DNA of 64,000 nucleotides, taken from Bog-473 sp963791995. Its GTDB lineage: Bacteria > Actinomycetota > Acidimicrobiia > Acidimicrobiales > RAAP-2. The notes beneath the pieces were generated by a model. That model worked only from the letters and a program-made list of their open reading frames with translations. It did not search any database and was not told where the DNA came from. The stretch spans positions 124,001-188,000 of the forward strand of contig CAWBUQ010000023.1 of the NCBI GenBank assembly GCA_963791995.1, given 5' to 3'. Below, in pieces: positions 27,203 to 38,173 of the stretch (position 1 is its first letter; every line of letters begins with the position of its first letter). The translations under genes were made by a program, and so were the position numbers.

Positions 27203-28788
27203 CTACTGGCCCTTGGGCGGCGTGACCCGTCCGCCCTTCTTCTTCTTCTTGGTGCCCTTGTTGCCGCTCACCACTGGGCGGGCCGTCCCGCCGGCGGCCG
27301 GCAGCCCGGGGAACTGGCCGCAGGCGGCGTCGTCCCCGTCACCGCCCATGAGCTGGGAGAGCATGTCGAAGTCGGCCCCGCCGCATCGGCGCCTCCGGCG
27401 CCGAGTCCGGCGCCGGCCGCCTGTTGGGCGCAGCTTCTTGGCGGCGCGGCCGCTCATGCCCGAGCCAGGTTCGGCATGCCGGGGAGGTTGGGCATGGTGC
27501 CCGATGGCCATCCCCTTCATCATCTTCTGCATCTCCTTGAACTGCTTGAGGAGTGCGTTCACGTCCTGGATCGTGGTGCCCGAGCCCCGGGCCACCCGGC
27601 TGCGGCGGGACCCGTCCAGAACCGACGTGTCGTTGCGCTCGGCCGGTGTCATGGAGCAGACGATGGCCTCGACCTTGGCCACCTCGCCGTCGTCGATCTC
27701 GCCGGCCGCCTGGCGCATCTCCTTGGACATGCCGGGCATCAGGCGCATGAGACCGCCCAGCGAGCCCATCTTCTTCACCTGGCGCAGCTGCGAGAGGAAG
27801 TCCTCGAGCGTGAACTTCCCCTCCATGAGGCGGCTGGCGCTCTTGGCCACCTCGTCGGTGTCCATGGTGCGCTCGGCCTGCTCGATGAGGCTGAGCACGT
27901 CCCCCATGCCGAGGATCCGGTCGGCCATGCGGTCGGGATGGAAGAGGTCGAAGTCCTCGAGCCGCTCGCCCGTGCTGGCGAAGGCGATCGGCCGGCCGAC
28001 GACGCCCTTGACCGAGAGCGCGGCACCGCCACGGGCGTCGCCGTCGAGCTTGGTGAGGATGACGCCGCTCAGCTCGAGCGCGTCGTGGAACGCCTTGGCC
28101 GTGGCGACGGCGTCCTGGCCGATCATGGCGTCGATGACCAGGAACGTGTAGTGGGGCTGAGTGGCCGCGGAGATGTCGCGGATCTGGCTCCATCAGCTCG
28201 GCGTCGATGGTCAGGCGGCCGGCGGTGTCGATGATGCAGATGTCGCGGCCGAGCCGCCGCGCCTCTTCGACGCCGGCCCGCGCGCAGCGGACCGGATCGG
28301 TGGGCTCCGAGAAGACGCTGACGCCGGCCTGCTGGCCGAGCACCCGCAGCTGCTCGACGGCGGCGGGCCGCTGGAGGTCGGCTCCCACGAGCAGCGGGTT
28401 GCGACCCTGCTGCTTCCACCACTGGGCGAGCTTGGCCGAGTTGGTCGTCTTGCCCGACCCCTGGAGGCCGGCCATGAGCACGACCGTCGGCGGCTTCGAG
28501 GCGTAGGTGAGCTTGAGGGTCTCGCCGCCCGAGGACGCCGATCAGCTCCTCGTGGACGGCCTTGACGACCTGCTGGCCCGGGGTGAGGCTCTTCGACAGC
28601 GCCTCGGTGCTGACCCGCAGGCGGATGCCGTCGCAGAAGCGGCGGGCCACGCCCAACTCGACGTCGGCCTCGAGCAGGGCGGTGCGGATCTCCTTGAGCG
28701 CCTCGTCGAGGTCGGCGTCGCTGATACGGCCCTTGCCGCGCAGGCGGGTGGAGATCCGCTCCAGGCGGTCGGAGAGGGCGTCGAACAT
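27203..28788 (-). CDS. ffh: Signal recognition particle protein Ffh, multiply frameshifted
   Basis: Ffh binds 4.5S RNA and signal sequences; it is essential. The N domain starts MFDALSDRLERISTRLRG. The frame changes near 28530 (an extra G in CTCGGGCGG), continues with the G domain: MAGLQGSGKTTNSAKLA, DICIIDTAGRL, then changes near 28185 and resumes with ILTKLDGDARGGAAL, and the Met-rich M domain follows (MGDVLSLIEQAERT; MRQAAGEIDDGEVAKV). A last shift near 27510 precedes a Lys-rich tail. All of the order is preserved, so the breaks look technical. Confidence 0.92.
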
Positions 28789-28850
28789 GGGGTCTCAGGT
28801 TAGTGGGGACGCCCGAACCGTCCGCGGCGCTTGCCCCTACGCTCGCCGCC

Positions 28851-29883
28851 GTGGGCCCTCGCTCCCCCGACCTGCGCTACGTGCCCTACGAGAACCTCGC
28901 CGACGGGACCGTGCCCAACGTCGTGGTGGACGGCTCCCCGGCACCGGGCACCCTCCTCTGCCTGTCGCACTGGCCCGGTATCGGCAGTCCCAGCCGCTTC
29001 GCGGCGGACCTCTCCGCCGAGATGGCCTTCGCCTACCTGGACGCGTTCGACCAGCACCCCGGCGCCGAGGCCGTGTCTAACAACCATTTCGACCAGGACG
29101 GGCTGGTGGGCGTGTTCGCGCTCGCGGCGCCGGGCGACGCGCTGGCGCGGCGTGACCTGCTGGTCGAGGTGGCGAGGGCCGGGGACTTCGCCACGACGAG
29201 CTCGCGCACGGCGGCCCGCATCTCCATGGTGCTCGCGGCGTACGCCGACCCCGCTCGCAGCCCGCTGGTGGACATGCCAGACGGACGACGACGCCATGTC
29301 CGCGCTGCTCTACCGCGAGTTGCTGGGCCGCCTGACCGAGATCTCGGACCGGCCCGACGCGTGGCGAGAGCTGTGGGCCGACGAGGACGAGATGCTCTCG
29401 GCGAGCATCGACGCGCTGCGCTCGGGCGGCGCCACGGTGACCGAGGTACCCGAGCTCGACCTGGCCGTGGTCGACGTGGACCCCTCCGCCCCCGATGCCG
29501 GCGGCCATCGCTTCGGCGGTCAATGGGTCTCGGGGCTGCACCCCATCGCGCTGCACGGTGCCACCGAGCGCGGTGCGCTGCTGACCGTCGCGCGGCCGGC
29601 ACTACGAGCTGGCGTACCGATACGAGAGCTGGGTGCAGTTCCGGTCGCGCCCGGTGCGCGCCCGGGTCGACCTCGCGCCGTTGGCCGCCCGCCTCAATGA
29701 CGCCGAGGCCGCTGCCGGCGGCGATGCCGAGTGGGTGGCCGCGCCTGTCTCGGTGCTCACACCCACGCTCTCCCCGCGGACCGGACCGAGAGCGCCGTGC
29801 CTCCCGATGTCGTGCGTGACATCGTGACGGCGCACCTGCGCGCCGCACCGGCGGCATGGGCCCCCTACCGCATCACCCGCTGA
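28851..29883 (+). CDS. DUF6687-family protein, frameshifted
   Basis: The GTG at 28851 opens VGPRSPDLRYVPYENLADG. Conserved blocks are LCLSHWPGIGSPSRFAADLS, EAVSNNHFDQDGLVGVFAL, and LLVEVARAGDFATT; near 29275 the frame changes and continues ALLYRELLGRLTEI and RELWADEDEML, and further changes near 29600 and 29790 lead to a YESWVQFRSRPVRARVDLAPLA segment and the end at 29881-29883. The role is unknown; the family has a conserved NNHFDxDG motif. It is on the opposite strand to ffh and starts 62 bases away. Confidence 0.75.
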
Positions 29884-29930
29884 GGGCCCTGCCCCTGTGA
29901 GCCCGCGCCGAACGGCTACCGTCTCGGCCC

Positions 29931-30538
29931 ATGCACAACCGCCATTCCCGCCCGTGGGCGCGTGTGTGCCTCCTCGCCGCGGCTGGTGCATTCGGCCTGG
30001 CCGCCTGCAGTTCCTCACCGTCGCCGAGCGGGAAGCAGGCCGTGGCCAGCACCTCGTCCAACACCGGCAGCGGTCCCTCGGCAACCGCCACCTCGACCAC
30101 CGAGGCAGGTGGCGGGCCGCTCCTCGCCATCGGGCCGATCCCCAAGGCCGACCAGTCCCCCGCCGGCACCGCGGGCACCGCCCCCACCGTCACGGTTCCC
30201 TCGGGCGCGCCCCGACCAGGCTCGAGAGCGCGGACCTCATCCTCGGCACCGGAGAGGTCGCTGCACCCGGCAAGACCGTCACCGTGCAGTACGTGCTCGC
30301 CACCTACTCGACGGGCAAGGTCGTGCAGTCCTCGTGGACCAGCCAGCCGTTCTCCTTCCAACTCGGCGCCGGCCAGGTGATCCCGGGCTGGGACAAAGGT
30401 GTCGTGGGCATGAAGGTCGGAGGACGCCGTGAGCTGATCATCCCGGCGAGCCTCGGCTACCAGAGCACCTCGCCGGGTCCGGGCATCGCATCCAACGACA
30501 CGCTCGTCTTCGTCATCGACCTCGTCTCCATCAAGTAG
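29931..30538 (+). CDS. Lipoprotein FKBP-type peptidyl-prolyl isomerase, frameshifted
   Basis: The product starts MHNRHSRPWARVCLLAAAG with a lipobox LAAC, so it should be an anchored exported protein. A Ser/Thr/Gly-rich linker follows. After a frame change near 30215 the FKBP domain reads LGAGQVIPGWDKGVVGMKVGG and ends SNDTLVFVIDLVSIK, both canonical, with a YVLATYSTG strand before. It catalyses proline isomerisation of exported proteins. It ends 10 bases before the next gene. Confidence 0.85.
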
Positions 30539-30548
30539 CGGCGTCGCC

Positions 30549-31340
30549 GTGGAAGTTGCCACCCACATCGAGGCACTGCGCAACGAGGGGCAGCTCATGG
30601 CGTCGGCCACCGAGGCGGCGGATGCGGACGCGCCGGTCCCGACCTGTCCCGAATGGCGGGTGCGTGACCTGGTGCGACACATGGGCGGTGTGCATCGCTG
30701 GGCCACCGGCTACGTGGCCGACGCCCGCACCGAAGTCTCCGACGTCGGCCTCGACGACATCGTGGGCATTTGGCCCGAGGACGCCGACCTGGCGCGCTGG
30801 CTCCAAGACGGCTGCACCGCGTTGGCGAATGCATTGGACGCCGCACCGCCGGACCTCGAGTGCTTCACGTTCCTGCGCGCACCGTCGCCGCTCGCCATGT
30901 GGGCGCGCCGCCAGGCCCACGAGACGGCGATCCACCGCGTCGACGCCGAGCTGGCGGCCGGTCGTGTGCCGAGCAGCTTCGCCGCACCGTTCGCGGCCGA
31001 CGGGGCGGACGAGCTCTTGACCTGTTTCGTGCCGCGACGCTCCACCGAGTTGCGCTCCGCGTCGCCGACGACTTTGGGCGTCGCGTGCACCGACCAGGAC
31101 GCGTCGTGGATGCTGCGCATCGATGCGGACGGCGTGACGGCGACCCCGGCAACGGATGCGCACGACGCCGCTGGCCCCGACGCGGCCCGCGTGGCCGACG
31201 CGGCCTGCATCGTGCGAGGCACGGCCGGCGCCCTCTACCTCGCGTTGTGGAACCGGTCCGGGGCCGAGGAGCTCGCCATCGAGGGCGACCGCGCCGTGCT
31301 CGGCCTCTTCAACGAGTCCGTGCAGGTCCGCTGGGCCTGA
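30549..31340 (+). CDS. Maleylpyruvate isomerase-family (mycothiol-type) protein
   Basis: The intact 263-residue product starts with GTG (VEVATHIEALRNEGQ). The N-terminal DinB-like metal-binding domain has CPEWRVRDLVRHMGGVHRW (first His) and RRQAHETAIHRVDAE (His ligands); the C-terminal domain is the MDMPI-type fold with VRGTAGALYLALWNRSG. Such proteins in actinobacteria use mycothiol; the substrate is not known. It may be co-transcribed with the FKBP gene. Confidence 0.85.
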   Translation: MEVATHIEALRNEGQLMASATEAADADAPVPTCPEWRVRDLVRHMGGVHRWATGYVADARTEVSDVGLDDIVGIWPEDADLARWLQDGCTALANALDAAPPDLECFTFLRAPSPLAMWARRQAHETAIHRVDAELAAGRVPSSFAAPFAADGADELLTCFVPRRSTELRSASPTTLGVACTDQDASWMLRIDADGVTATPATDAHDAAGPDAARVADAACIVRGTAGALYLALWNRSGAEELAIEGDRAVLGLFNESVQVRWA

Positions 31341-31343
31341 GGG

Positions 31344-31577
31344 TCAGGCGACCGCGGCGTCGGACGCAGCCGGGGCCGGGTTGGCTAGGCGGCGGCGTCC
31401 GATCAGCCAGTAGGCAACCGAGCCGGTGGTGTTCAGGCTGGCCGCCACACGCCAGATGCGCTTGTTGCCCCGCACCGCGGCATCGGGGCGCCGGCGCAGA
31501 TCGCGAAAGGTGAAGCGCAAGAGGATCAGGTGGACGATCAGCGTCACCGTCAGGATCCGGACCTGTCGCTCGCTCAT
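31344..31577 (-). CDS. Small membrane protein (PLDc_N-like)
   Basis: The 77-residue product starts MSERQVRILTVTLIVHLILLRF. It has a first hydrophobic helix at about 6-22, a basic loop with FRDLRRRPDAAVRGNKRIW, and a second helix around LNTTGSVAYWLIGRR. This layout matches the small two-helix proteins related to the N-terminal part of phospholipase D-like transmembrane proteins. Function unknown. Gap to ftsY is 39 bases. Confidence 0.6.
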   Translation of the reverse strand: MSERQVRILTVTLIVHLILLRFTFRDLRRRPDAAVRGNKRIWRVAASLNTTGSVAYWLIGRRRLANPAPAASDAAVA

Positions 31578-31616
31578 TGGCACTCCCCTCGTTCTCCAAC
31601 CCTGCTGCGGGCGCAG

Positions 31617-32819
31617 TCAGTCGCTCGCGAGAAGGGCGTCGACGAACTCGTCGGGATCGAAGTCGACCAGGTCGTCTGGCCCCTCACCCAGCCCCACCAG
31701 TTTGACCGGCAGGCCGAGCTCGCGCTGCACGGCCACCACGACCCCACCCTTGGCCGTCCCGTCCAGCTTGGTCAGCACGACGCCGGTGACCTCGACCGCC
31801 TCGGTGAACTGGCGGGCCTGCACCACCGCGTTCTGTCCCGTGGTGGCGTCGAGCACCAGGAGGACCTCGGTGACGTTGCCCGGCTCGCGGCCGGCGACCC
31901 GCCGGATCTTCTTGAGCTCCTCGACGAGATTGACCTTGGTGTGCAGGCGTCCGGCCGTATCGGCCAGCACGAGATCGTTCCCCCGGGCCGCGGCGCGCTG
32001 GACGGCGTCGAAGACGATGGCGCTGGGGTCGCCGCCCTCGGCGCCCCGCACGATGTCGGTGCCTGTGCGCTCGGCCCACATGGCGAGCTGGTCGGCCGCG
32101 GCGGCGCGGAAGGTGTCGCCCGCCGCCAGGAGGACCGAGCGGCCCGCGGCCGACTGGCGTCGAGCCAGCTTGCCGATCGTCGTCGTCTTCCCGACCCCGT
32201 TGACGCCGACGATCAACCACACGTCGGGCGAGCCCGGCGTGCCGTCGAAGCGCAGGGCGCGCGACTCGGTCGTGTCCAAGAGCTCACGGATGGAACGACC
32301 GAGCGCTTGGAGCAGATCGTCCCCGCTGCGGATCTCCTTGGCGTCGACCTTGGCGCGCAGGTCGTCGAGGAGTGCGGTCGACGTTGCCACGCCCACGTCG
32401 GCCCGGATGAGCGCCTCCTCGAGCGAGTCCCAGGTCTCCGCGTCGATCCGTCCCGAGCGCAACGCCGATACGGCACCACTGAAGAGGCCGCGGACGCCAC
32501 CGAGACGGCTGCGGTAGGTGGCGGGAAGGGCCTCGGGCTCGGCCGTCGGCGCCTCTGGCTCGGGCGCCGCGGCAGGCTCGACCGCTGCCTCAGGTGCTGC
32601 TCCGGGCGGCGGGGCACGCTCGGCCGTCGGCGCGGCGCCGGCGCGTCGTGCCGGTGGCGCCTCGGGCGCAGCGGTCGGTGGCGCCGGCGTCCCCGGCCGC
32701 GCCGGCGCGCCCGTGGTCCCCGCGCCACCGCGCCGTCGCGACCTGGTGCGAGCGATCGTCCCGGCGGCGACGGCGAGAACTGCGACCACGACGGCGATCG
32801 TGATGTAGACGCCGATCAC
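31617..32819 (-). CDS. ftsY: Signal recognition particle receptor FtsY
   Basis: The intact 400-residue product has a hydrophobic N-terminal helix (residues 3-20), then a Pro/Ala/Glu-rich A domain of about 100 residues, and the NG GTPase domain: VNGVGKTTTIGKLARR (G1), NDLVLADTAGRLHTK (G3), and VVLTKLDGTAKGGVVVA (G4), ending with DLVDFDPDEFVDALL. It docks ribosome-SRP complexes to the membrane. An apparent N-terminal membrane anchor is known for actinobacterial FtsY. It overlaps the preceding gene by four bases. Confidence 0.95.
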   Translation of the reverse strand: MIGVYITIAVVVAVLAVAAGTIARTRSRRRGGAGTTGAPARPGTPAPPTAAPEAPPARRAGAAPTAERAPPPGAAPEAAVEPAAAPEPEAPTAEPEALPATYRSRLGGVRGLFSGAVSALRSGRIDAETWDSLEEALIRADVGVATSTALLDDLRAKVDAKEIRSGDDLLQALGRSIRELLDTTESRALRFDGTPGSPDVWLIVGVNGVGKTTTIGKLARRQSAAGRSVLLAAGDTFRAAAADQLAMWAERTGTDIVRGAEGGDPSAIVFDAVQRAAARGNDLVLADTAGRLHTKVNLVEELKKIRRVAGREPGNVTEVLLVLDATTGQNAVVQARQFTEAVEVTGVVLTKLDGTAKGGVVVAVQRELGLPVKLVGLGEGPDDLVDFDPDEFVDALLASD

Positions 32820-33037
32820 GCCAGTGGCTCTCCGTCGACCTCGTCCTGCGACGCCGCGGCCGCGGCCTCCGCCGCCTGGGCGGCGGCCACCGCCTCTGCT
32901 TCTTCGGCGTAGGTCATCTCGGGGGTCCCATCGCCGTCCTCACGCGTCGCCCGCCGAGTCCTCGTGACAGCGAAGACACCCGCCACGACACACACGAGGG
33001 CCGCCAGCACCAAGATGAAATAGAGCGTGCCGGTCAC
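32816..33037 (-). CDS. Small single-span membrane protein
   Basis: From the GTG at 33037 the 73-residue product has one hydrophobic helix (FILVLAALVCVVAGVFAV) and a short cytosolic tail of Ala, Glu and Asp. Its start overlaps the smc stop (GTGA) and its stop overlaps the ftsY start, so translation of the three is coupled. Function unknown. Confidence 0.65.
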   Translation of the reverse strand: MTGTLYFILVLAALVCVVAGVFAVTRTRRATREDGDGTPEMTYAEEAEAVAAAQAAEAAAAASQDEVDGEPLA

Positions 33038-36000
33038 GCGGGTGAGTGCTCCTTTTCCACCTTCTGGCTGACGACCTGGGAGGAGCCGCCGGGCGCCATG
33101 GTCACTCCGTAGAGCGCGTCGCCGGTCTCCATGGTGCGCTTCTGGTGGCTCACGATCAGGAGCTGCGCCTCGTCGCGGAACTCGTGGACGAGCGCGAGGA
33201 AGCGGCTCAGGTTCACGTCGTCGAGCGCGGCTTCGACCTCGTCCATCATGTAGAAGGGCGACGGGCGGCTCCGGAACACGGCGAAGAGGAAGGCCAGCGC
33301 AGCCATGGAGCGCTCCCCACCGGAGAGCAGCGAGACGCGGCGCACGTTGCGGCCCGCAGGCCGCACCTCGATCTCGACGCCGGTGTTCAAGAGGTCGTCG
33401 GGCTCCACCAGCAGCAGGCGGCCGGTGCCGCCGGGGAAGAGCATGGAGATGAGCGCGGAGAAGTGCTCGTTGACGTCGGCCGCCGCCGCGGCGAACGAGG
33501 TCATGATCTCCTGGTCGAGCGTGCGCACCACCTCGTGCAGCTCGCGGCGCGCGCCGCGCACGTCGTCCACCTGCGCTTCGAGCTCCTTGTGCCGCTCCTC
33601 GAGGACCGAGAGCTCTTCGAGGGCCAGCGGGTTCACCGGCCCCAGTGCGGTCAGCTTGCGCTCCAGTTCGTCGGCGTGCTGCGTCAGCGTCGTGTTCTCG
33701 GGCGCCTCGGGCTCGGCAAGTCCGGTGAGCTCGTCGAGCGTCGCACCCAGATCCACGCGCGATGTGCTCGTGCAGCGACTCGGTCCGCAGGCCGACCTCG
33801 TTGATCTCGAGATCGAGCGAACGCGTGCGGTTGCGCACCGCGTCGAGGCGCTGTTCGGTCGTGTGGCGGTCCTGTCGCAACTGCTCGAGGCGCTCGCCGC
33901 CGGCACGCACCGCGTCGACCTGGTCCTGATAGTCGTGGCGCAGCGACTCGAAGATCCCGTCGAGGCGCGCATGCTCCTGCTGGACGACCGCGTCGAGCCG
34001 GGCCAGTGCGGCCCCCTCTGCCTCGAGGCGCTGGCGGCGGGTCGCCGCGGTGGCGCGCTCTTCGGCATGACCGGCGAGGCGCCGTTCGACCTCCGCGAGA
34101 CGCTCGGCCAGGACGCGCCGCCGCTCGACGACGCCGGCCACCCGGACCTCCACCTCCTGGCGCCGGCTGGCCAGCTGGGCCCGGCGCTCCTCGAGCTCGT
34201 GCCACGCGGCGAGTGCCTCGTGGAGGTCGGGCAGCGAGCCCGCCAGTTGGGCCTGTTCCGCCGTCACCTCGGAGAGCCGTTGCTGCGCGGCGGCGACACC
34301 GGCGCGCGCCTCGTCGAGCTCGCCCGCCAAGCGGCGGCGCTCGTCCCCGGCGCGGTCCATGTCGACGCGCGCCGCCTCACGTGCGGCGTCGTGGCGGTCG
34401 GCCGCCCGCTCGGCCGCGGCACGGGCGTCGCGGGCCCGGGACAAGACGATGCGCGCCTCGGTCAGGTTTGCCCGGGCCAGTTCGGCCGCGGCGGCCGCCT
34501 CGTCGGCGCGGCCGCGGGCCTCCTCGACCGCGGCGGCGGTGACGACACCCGCGCCCGAACGTACGCGCCAGCCTGTGGCCGCGAAGCGGTCGCCCTCTGT
34601 GGTGACCACGACGAGGTCGTCGCGGGCGAGCGAGAGGTCGATCGCCTCCTCCCAGCCGTCGACGCGCACGGCGCGACCGATGAGCGTGTCGAGCACCGAC
34701 TCGGCGATCGCGCCGCCGCGGCGGACCCGGACGTGGCGGCGCACGGGTTGGGCACTGCTCCCCGGCGGCAGCGCGCCGATGTCGGCGCCCGACTGGCGTG
34801 GCGCCAGGACTGCTCCGGTGACGCCGCGGTCGCGCAGTGTGCTCAGCGCGGCCTGGGCCGATCGTCGCCCGTCGACCACGACGGCGGCAACGCCCGCACC
34901 CGCTGCCGCCTCGAAGGCGGCATCCCAGCCCTCGTCGATCTCGACCAGGTCGACGAGGGAGCCCACCACCCCGTCGACGTCGCGCAGGAGCTCACGGCCG
35001 CCGGCACCTTGGAGGTCCGAGAGGGCGCGCTCGAGCGCTTCGGCCCGCGCCGCGCTGCGATACCGCGCCTCTTCGGCCTCGTCGGCGCCCGCCTGGGACA
35101 CTTCGGCTCCGCGCACGGCGGTCTCGAGCTCGCTCGTCCGCGCCGCCAGGTCGGCGTGGAGGGCCTCGGTGGCCTGCTCGAGCTCGTTCGAGGTGTTGGC
35201 CAACAGGTCGGCGCGCACGGCGGCGCCGGTGGCGCGCTCTTCGAGGGAGGCCACCCGGGCGGTCAGCGACTCGAGGTCCTGCTGCTCGCGCCCGGCGGCC
35301 CGGGCGACGGCCTCGGTGCGGGTGCGCACGCGGGCGATGGCCTGGTCCGGTTCTTCGTCGCCGAGGACGCCGGCCCAGCGCTCGCGCAGCGAGGACTCCT
35401 CGGCCGCCAGCACGCGTTGGGCCTCGGACAGCTCGTCGCGCTCGGGACCGCCGCCCGCCGATTCCTCGGCTTCGGCGTCGGCCAGCTCCGTGGCCAGCCG
35501 CGCGCCCTCGGCCTCGAGGGTGGAGACGACGTCGACATCGGCGGCCGCGTCGAGGGCCGCCACCACGCCCCGGCCGCGCTCGCGCAGCACGCCCGAGAGG
35601 CCACGGGCGCGCTCGACGAGGCCCTGGACGCGACCGAGGGCGTTGGCCAGATCCTCCTCGCGGCGCGACGACAACTCGGCGGTCGTGCTGGTCGCCTCGG
35701 CGTCGAGACGCTCGAGCGCGTCGTGCAGCTCGCGCTCCTCGTCCCGGCAGACGCTGAGGCTGCTCGCCGCTGCACGCTGGCGCGCCACCAGGTCGGCCAA
35801 CTCCGCCCCGGCCAGGTAGCGGCGGACGGCGAGGAGCTCGGTCGCCACCGTGTCGTGCGAGCGCGCCGCCGCAGCCTGGCGCTCGAGGGGCCGGATCTGG
35901 CGACGGACCTCTCGGACGAGGTCGCCCAGACGCTCGAGGTTCTCGGCGGTGGCGGCCAGACGGCGCTCGGCCCGCTCCCGCCGGCGCCGATGCTTGAGCA

Positions 36001-36499
36001 CGCCCGCCGCCTCCTCAATGATGGCCCGGCGGTCCTCGGGCCTGGCGTTGAGGACGGTGTCGAGCTGGCCCTGCCCGATGATCATGTGCTGCTGGCGGCC
36101 CACGCCCGAGTCGCTCAGGAGCTCTTGGATGTCGAGCAGCCGGCAGGGCGCCCCGTTGATGGCGTACTCGCTGTCGCCCGAGCGGAACAGGGTGCGGGTG
36201 ATCGTCACCTCGGCCAGGTCGATGGGCAGCTTGCCCGATGCGTTGTCGATGGTCAGCGAGACTTCGGCCCGGCCGAGCTGGGGGCGCGAGGAGGTCCCGG
36301 CGAAGATGACGTCCTCCATCTTCGCCGAGCGCAACGAGCGCGGGCCCTGGGCACCGAGCACCCAGGTGACGGCGTCGACGACGTTGGACTTGCCGCTGCC
36401 GTTCGGGCCTACGACAACGGTGATGCCGGGCTCGAACTCCAGCACGGTCGGGTCCGCGAACGACTTGAAACCCTTCATGCTGAGCGACTTCAAGAACAT
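33034..36499 (-). CDS. smc: Chromosome segregation ATPase SMC, one frameshift
   Basis: The roughly 1150-residue condensin subunit starts MFLKSLSMKGFKSFAD. Walker A GPNGSGKSN is at about 31-39. Two long coiled coils flank the hinge (VVVDGRRSAQAALS and RDRGVTGAVLAPRQ). Near 33757 the frame changes (HEHIAR, then VDLGATLDEL) where a GCGCGCG run appears shortened by one CG pair, and the head resumes: SLLSGGERSMAALAFLFAVF and FYMMDEVEAALDDVN. It organises chromosomes with ScpA/B, which are not in the window. Confidence 0.93.
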
Positions 36500-36553
36500 C
36501 GGGGCGACCCTACCGGCTGCCTGCAGGGTGCGTGGGGAACACCGCGGGACTGC

Positions 36554-37453
36554 CTAGACCTGGCAGTGCTCGCAGAAGAAGGTCGAACGGCCGCCCGTCT
36601 TGACCCGGATGATCTGGTTGCGGCAGCGCCGGCAGGGCTGGCCCTCGCGGTCGTAGACCTGGTGCGAGCCCTGGAAGTCGCCGATCTCGCCGAACAGGTC
36701 GCGGTACTGCTCGTCGGCCAGCGAGGAGCCCCGGTGCTTGATGGCGTCGGCCAGGGTCTCGACGATGGCCCGGTAGAGGCGCCGCACCTCGGTCGCGGTG
36801 AGCGAACTGGCCGACCGGTCGTAGCGTAGGCCGGCCTGGTAGAGCATCTCGTCGGAGTAGAGGTTGCCGATCCCGGCGGTGAAGCTCTGGTCCATCAACA
36901 GCGCCTTGATCCCGCCGGTGTGCTGGTGGAGCAGTGCGCCGAAGCGGTCCCAGCTCATGAGGTCCTCGATCGGGTCGAAGCCGAGATGGGCCAGCTCGGG
37001 CACCGCCTTGCGGATGGCCGCCCCGTCCCCTCCTGCGGTACCCGACACCGGGGAGAGCGGCGTGCCGTCCGCCTTGAGGGGCGGCGTGGACACGAAGAGC
37101 TCGCCGAAGGTCCGCGGGTCCACGTAGCGCAGCTCGCCGCCCTGGGTGAAGGTGATGACCACGTGGGTGTGCTTGGGCTTGGGGTCCTTGGCCGACTTGA
37201 CCCGCAGCAGCTGGCCGCTCATACCCAGGTGCACCACCAGGGTGTCCCCGCTGTCGAGCGTCAACAGCAGGTACTTGCCGAGCCGTCCGACCGACTTGAT
37301 GGTGCGGCCCTCGAGGAGGGCCCGGAAGTGCTTGGCCGACGGGTGCCGGCGCACGGAGCGCCCGTTGGCCACCGCCACGGTCTTGATCTTGCGCCCGACC
37401 ACCTCGCGCGCCAGGTCCTGGCGCAGGGTCTCTACCTCCGGCAGTTCAGGCAC
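36554..37453 (-). CDS. mutM: Formamidopyrimidine-DNA glycosylase MutM
   Basis: The intact 299-residue enzyme starts MPELPEVETLRQDL, with the catalytic Pro-Glu pair after Met removal. Other landmarks are LGMSGQLL, a long insert before the H2TH helices (QSFTAGIGNLYSDEML), and the C-terminal zinc finger CRRC...CEHC with the RSTFFCEHCQ end. It excises 8-oxoguanine. It overlaps the rnc stop by eight bases. Confidence 0.95.
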   Translation of the reverse strand: MPELPEVETLRQDLAREVVGRKIKTVAVANGRSVRRHPSAKHFRALLEGRTIKSVGRLGKYLLLTLDSGDTLVVHLGMSGQLLRVKSAKDPKPKHTHVVITFTQGGELRYVDPRTFGELFVSTPPLKADGTPLSPVSGTAGGDGAAIRKAVPELAHLGFDPIEDLMSWDRFGALLHQHTGGIKALLMDQSFTAGIGNLYSDEMLYQAGLRYDRSASSLTATEVRRLYRAIVETLADAIKHRGSSLADEQYRDLFGEIGDFQGSHQVYDREGQPCRRCRNQIIRVKTGGRSTFFCEHCQV

Positions 37454-38173
37454 TGTTCAGTTCCTCCCAGGCGGCCCGGGCCGCCTCCTGCTCGGCGTCC
37501 TTCTTGGACCGACCCTCGCCGGTGCCCCACAGGGTCCCGCCCAAGAAGACCTTGGCCACGTAGGCACGGTCGTGGTCGGGGCCCGAACCCTCCACGACGT
37601 AGCGCGGCGTCCCCTCGCCGTCGCGCACCGCCTTCTCCTGCAGCCGGCTCTTGTGGTCGAAGTCGTCGGGCTCCTCGCCGGCGCGGGCGATGGCCTCGCC
37701 CAGCTCGCGCAGGACCAGGGTCTGGGCCGCCTCCCACCCGGCGTCGATGTAGACGGCGCCGAGCACCGCCTCGAAGGCGTCGGCGAGGATCGAGGCCTTG
37801 GCGCGCCCCCCGAGCCCTCCTCGCCCCGCCCGAGCAGGAGCACGTCGCCCACGCCGAGGCGCCCGGCCACCTGGGCCAGCACGCGGGCGTTCACGACGGC
37901 CGAGCGGACCTTGGCCAGCTTGCCCTCGGGGAATTCGGGATAGCGGTCGTAGGTGTAGCGCGCCACGACCAGGCCGAGGACGGCGTCGCCTAGGAACTCG
38001 AGGCGCTCGTTGGAGGGCGCGCCGCCCTCCTGCTCGCCGCACCAGCTCCGGTGCGCCAGGGCATGCTGAAGGAGGCTCAGGTCGCCGAAGGTGTGGCCAA
38101 GTCGTTCGGCCAGAGCGGCCGCACCCTCAGCGCCGGCCTCAACCCGCCTCGAGCTTGGCGTAGACGTAGTCAA
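37446..38173 (-). CDS. rnc: Ribonuclease III, one frameshift
   Basis: The RNase III signature ERLEFLGDAVLGLVVA is in the first part, with HALAHRSWCGEQ before it. Near 37810 the frame changes in a GGG-rich stretch, and the product continues AKASILADAFEAVLGAVYID, the second catalytic motif, then a double-stranded RNA-binding domain with GRSKKDAEQEAARAAWEEL. The start is a TTG at 38173, inside the end of acpP, since no later ATG or GTG precedes the conserved part; the start is uncertain. Confidence 0.88.

Noticed and set aside
33305..36829. Open frame of 1174 codons antisense to smc
   Set aside because: It mirrors the third-position GC bias of smc, has no family features, and overlaps a gene with complete SMC motifs.
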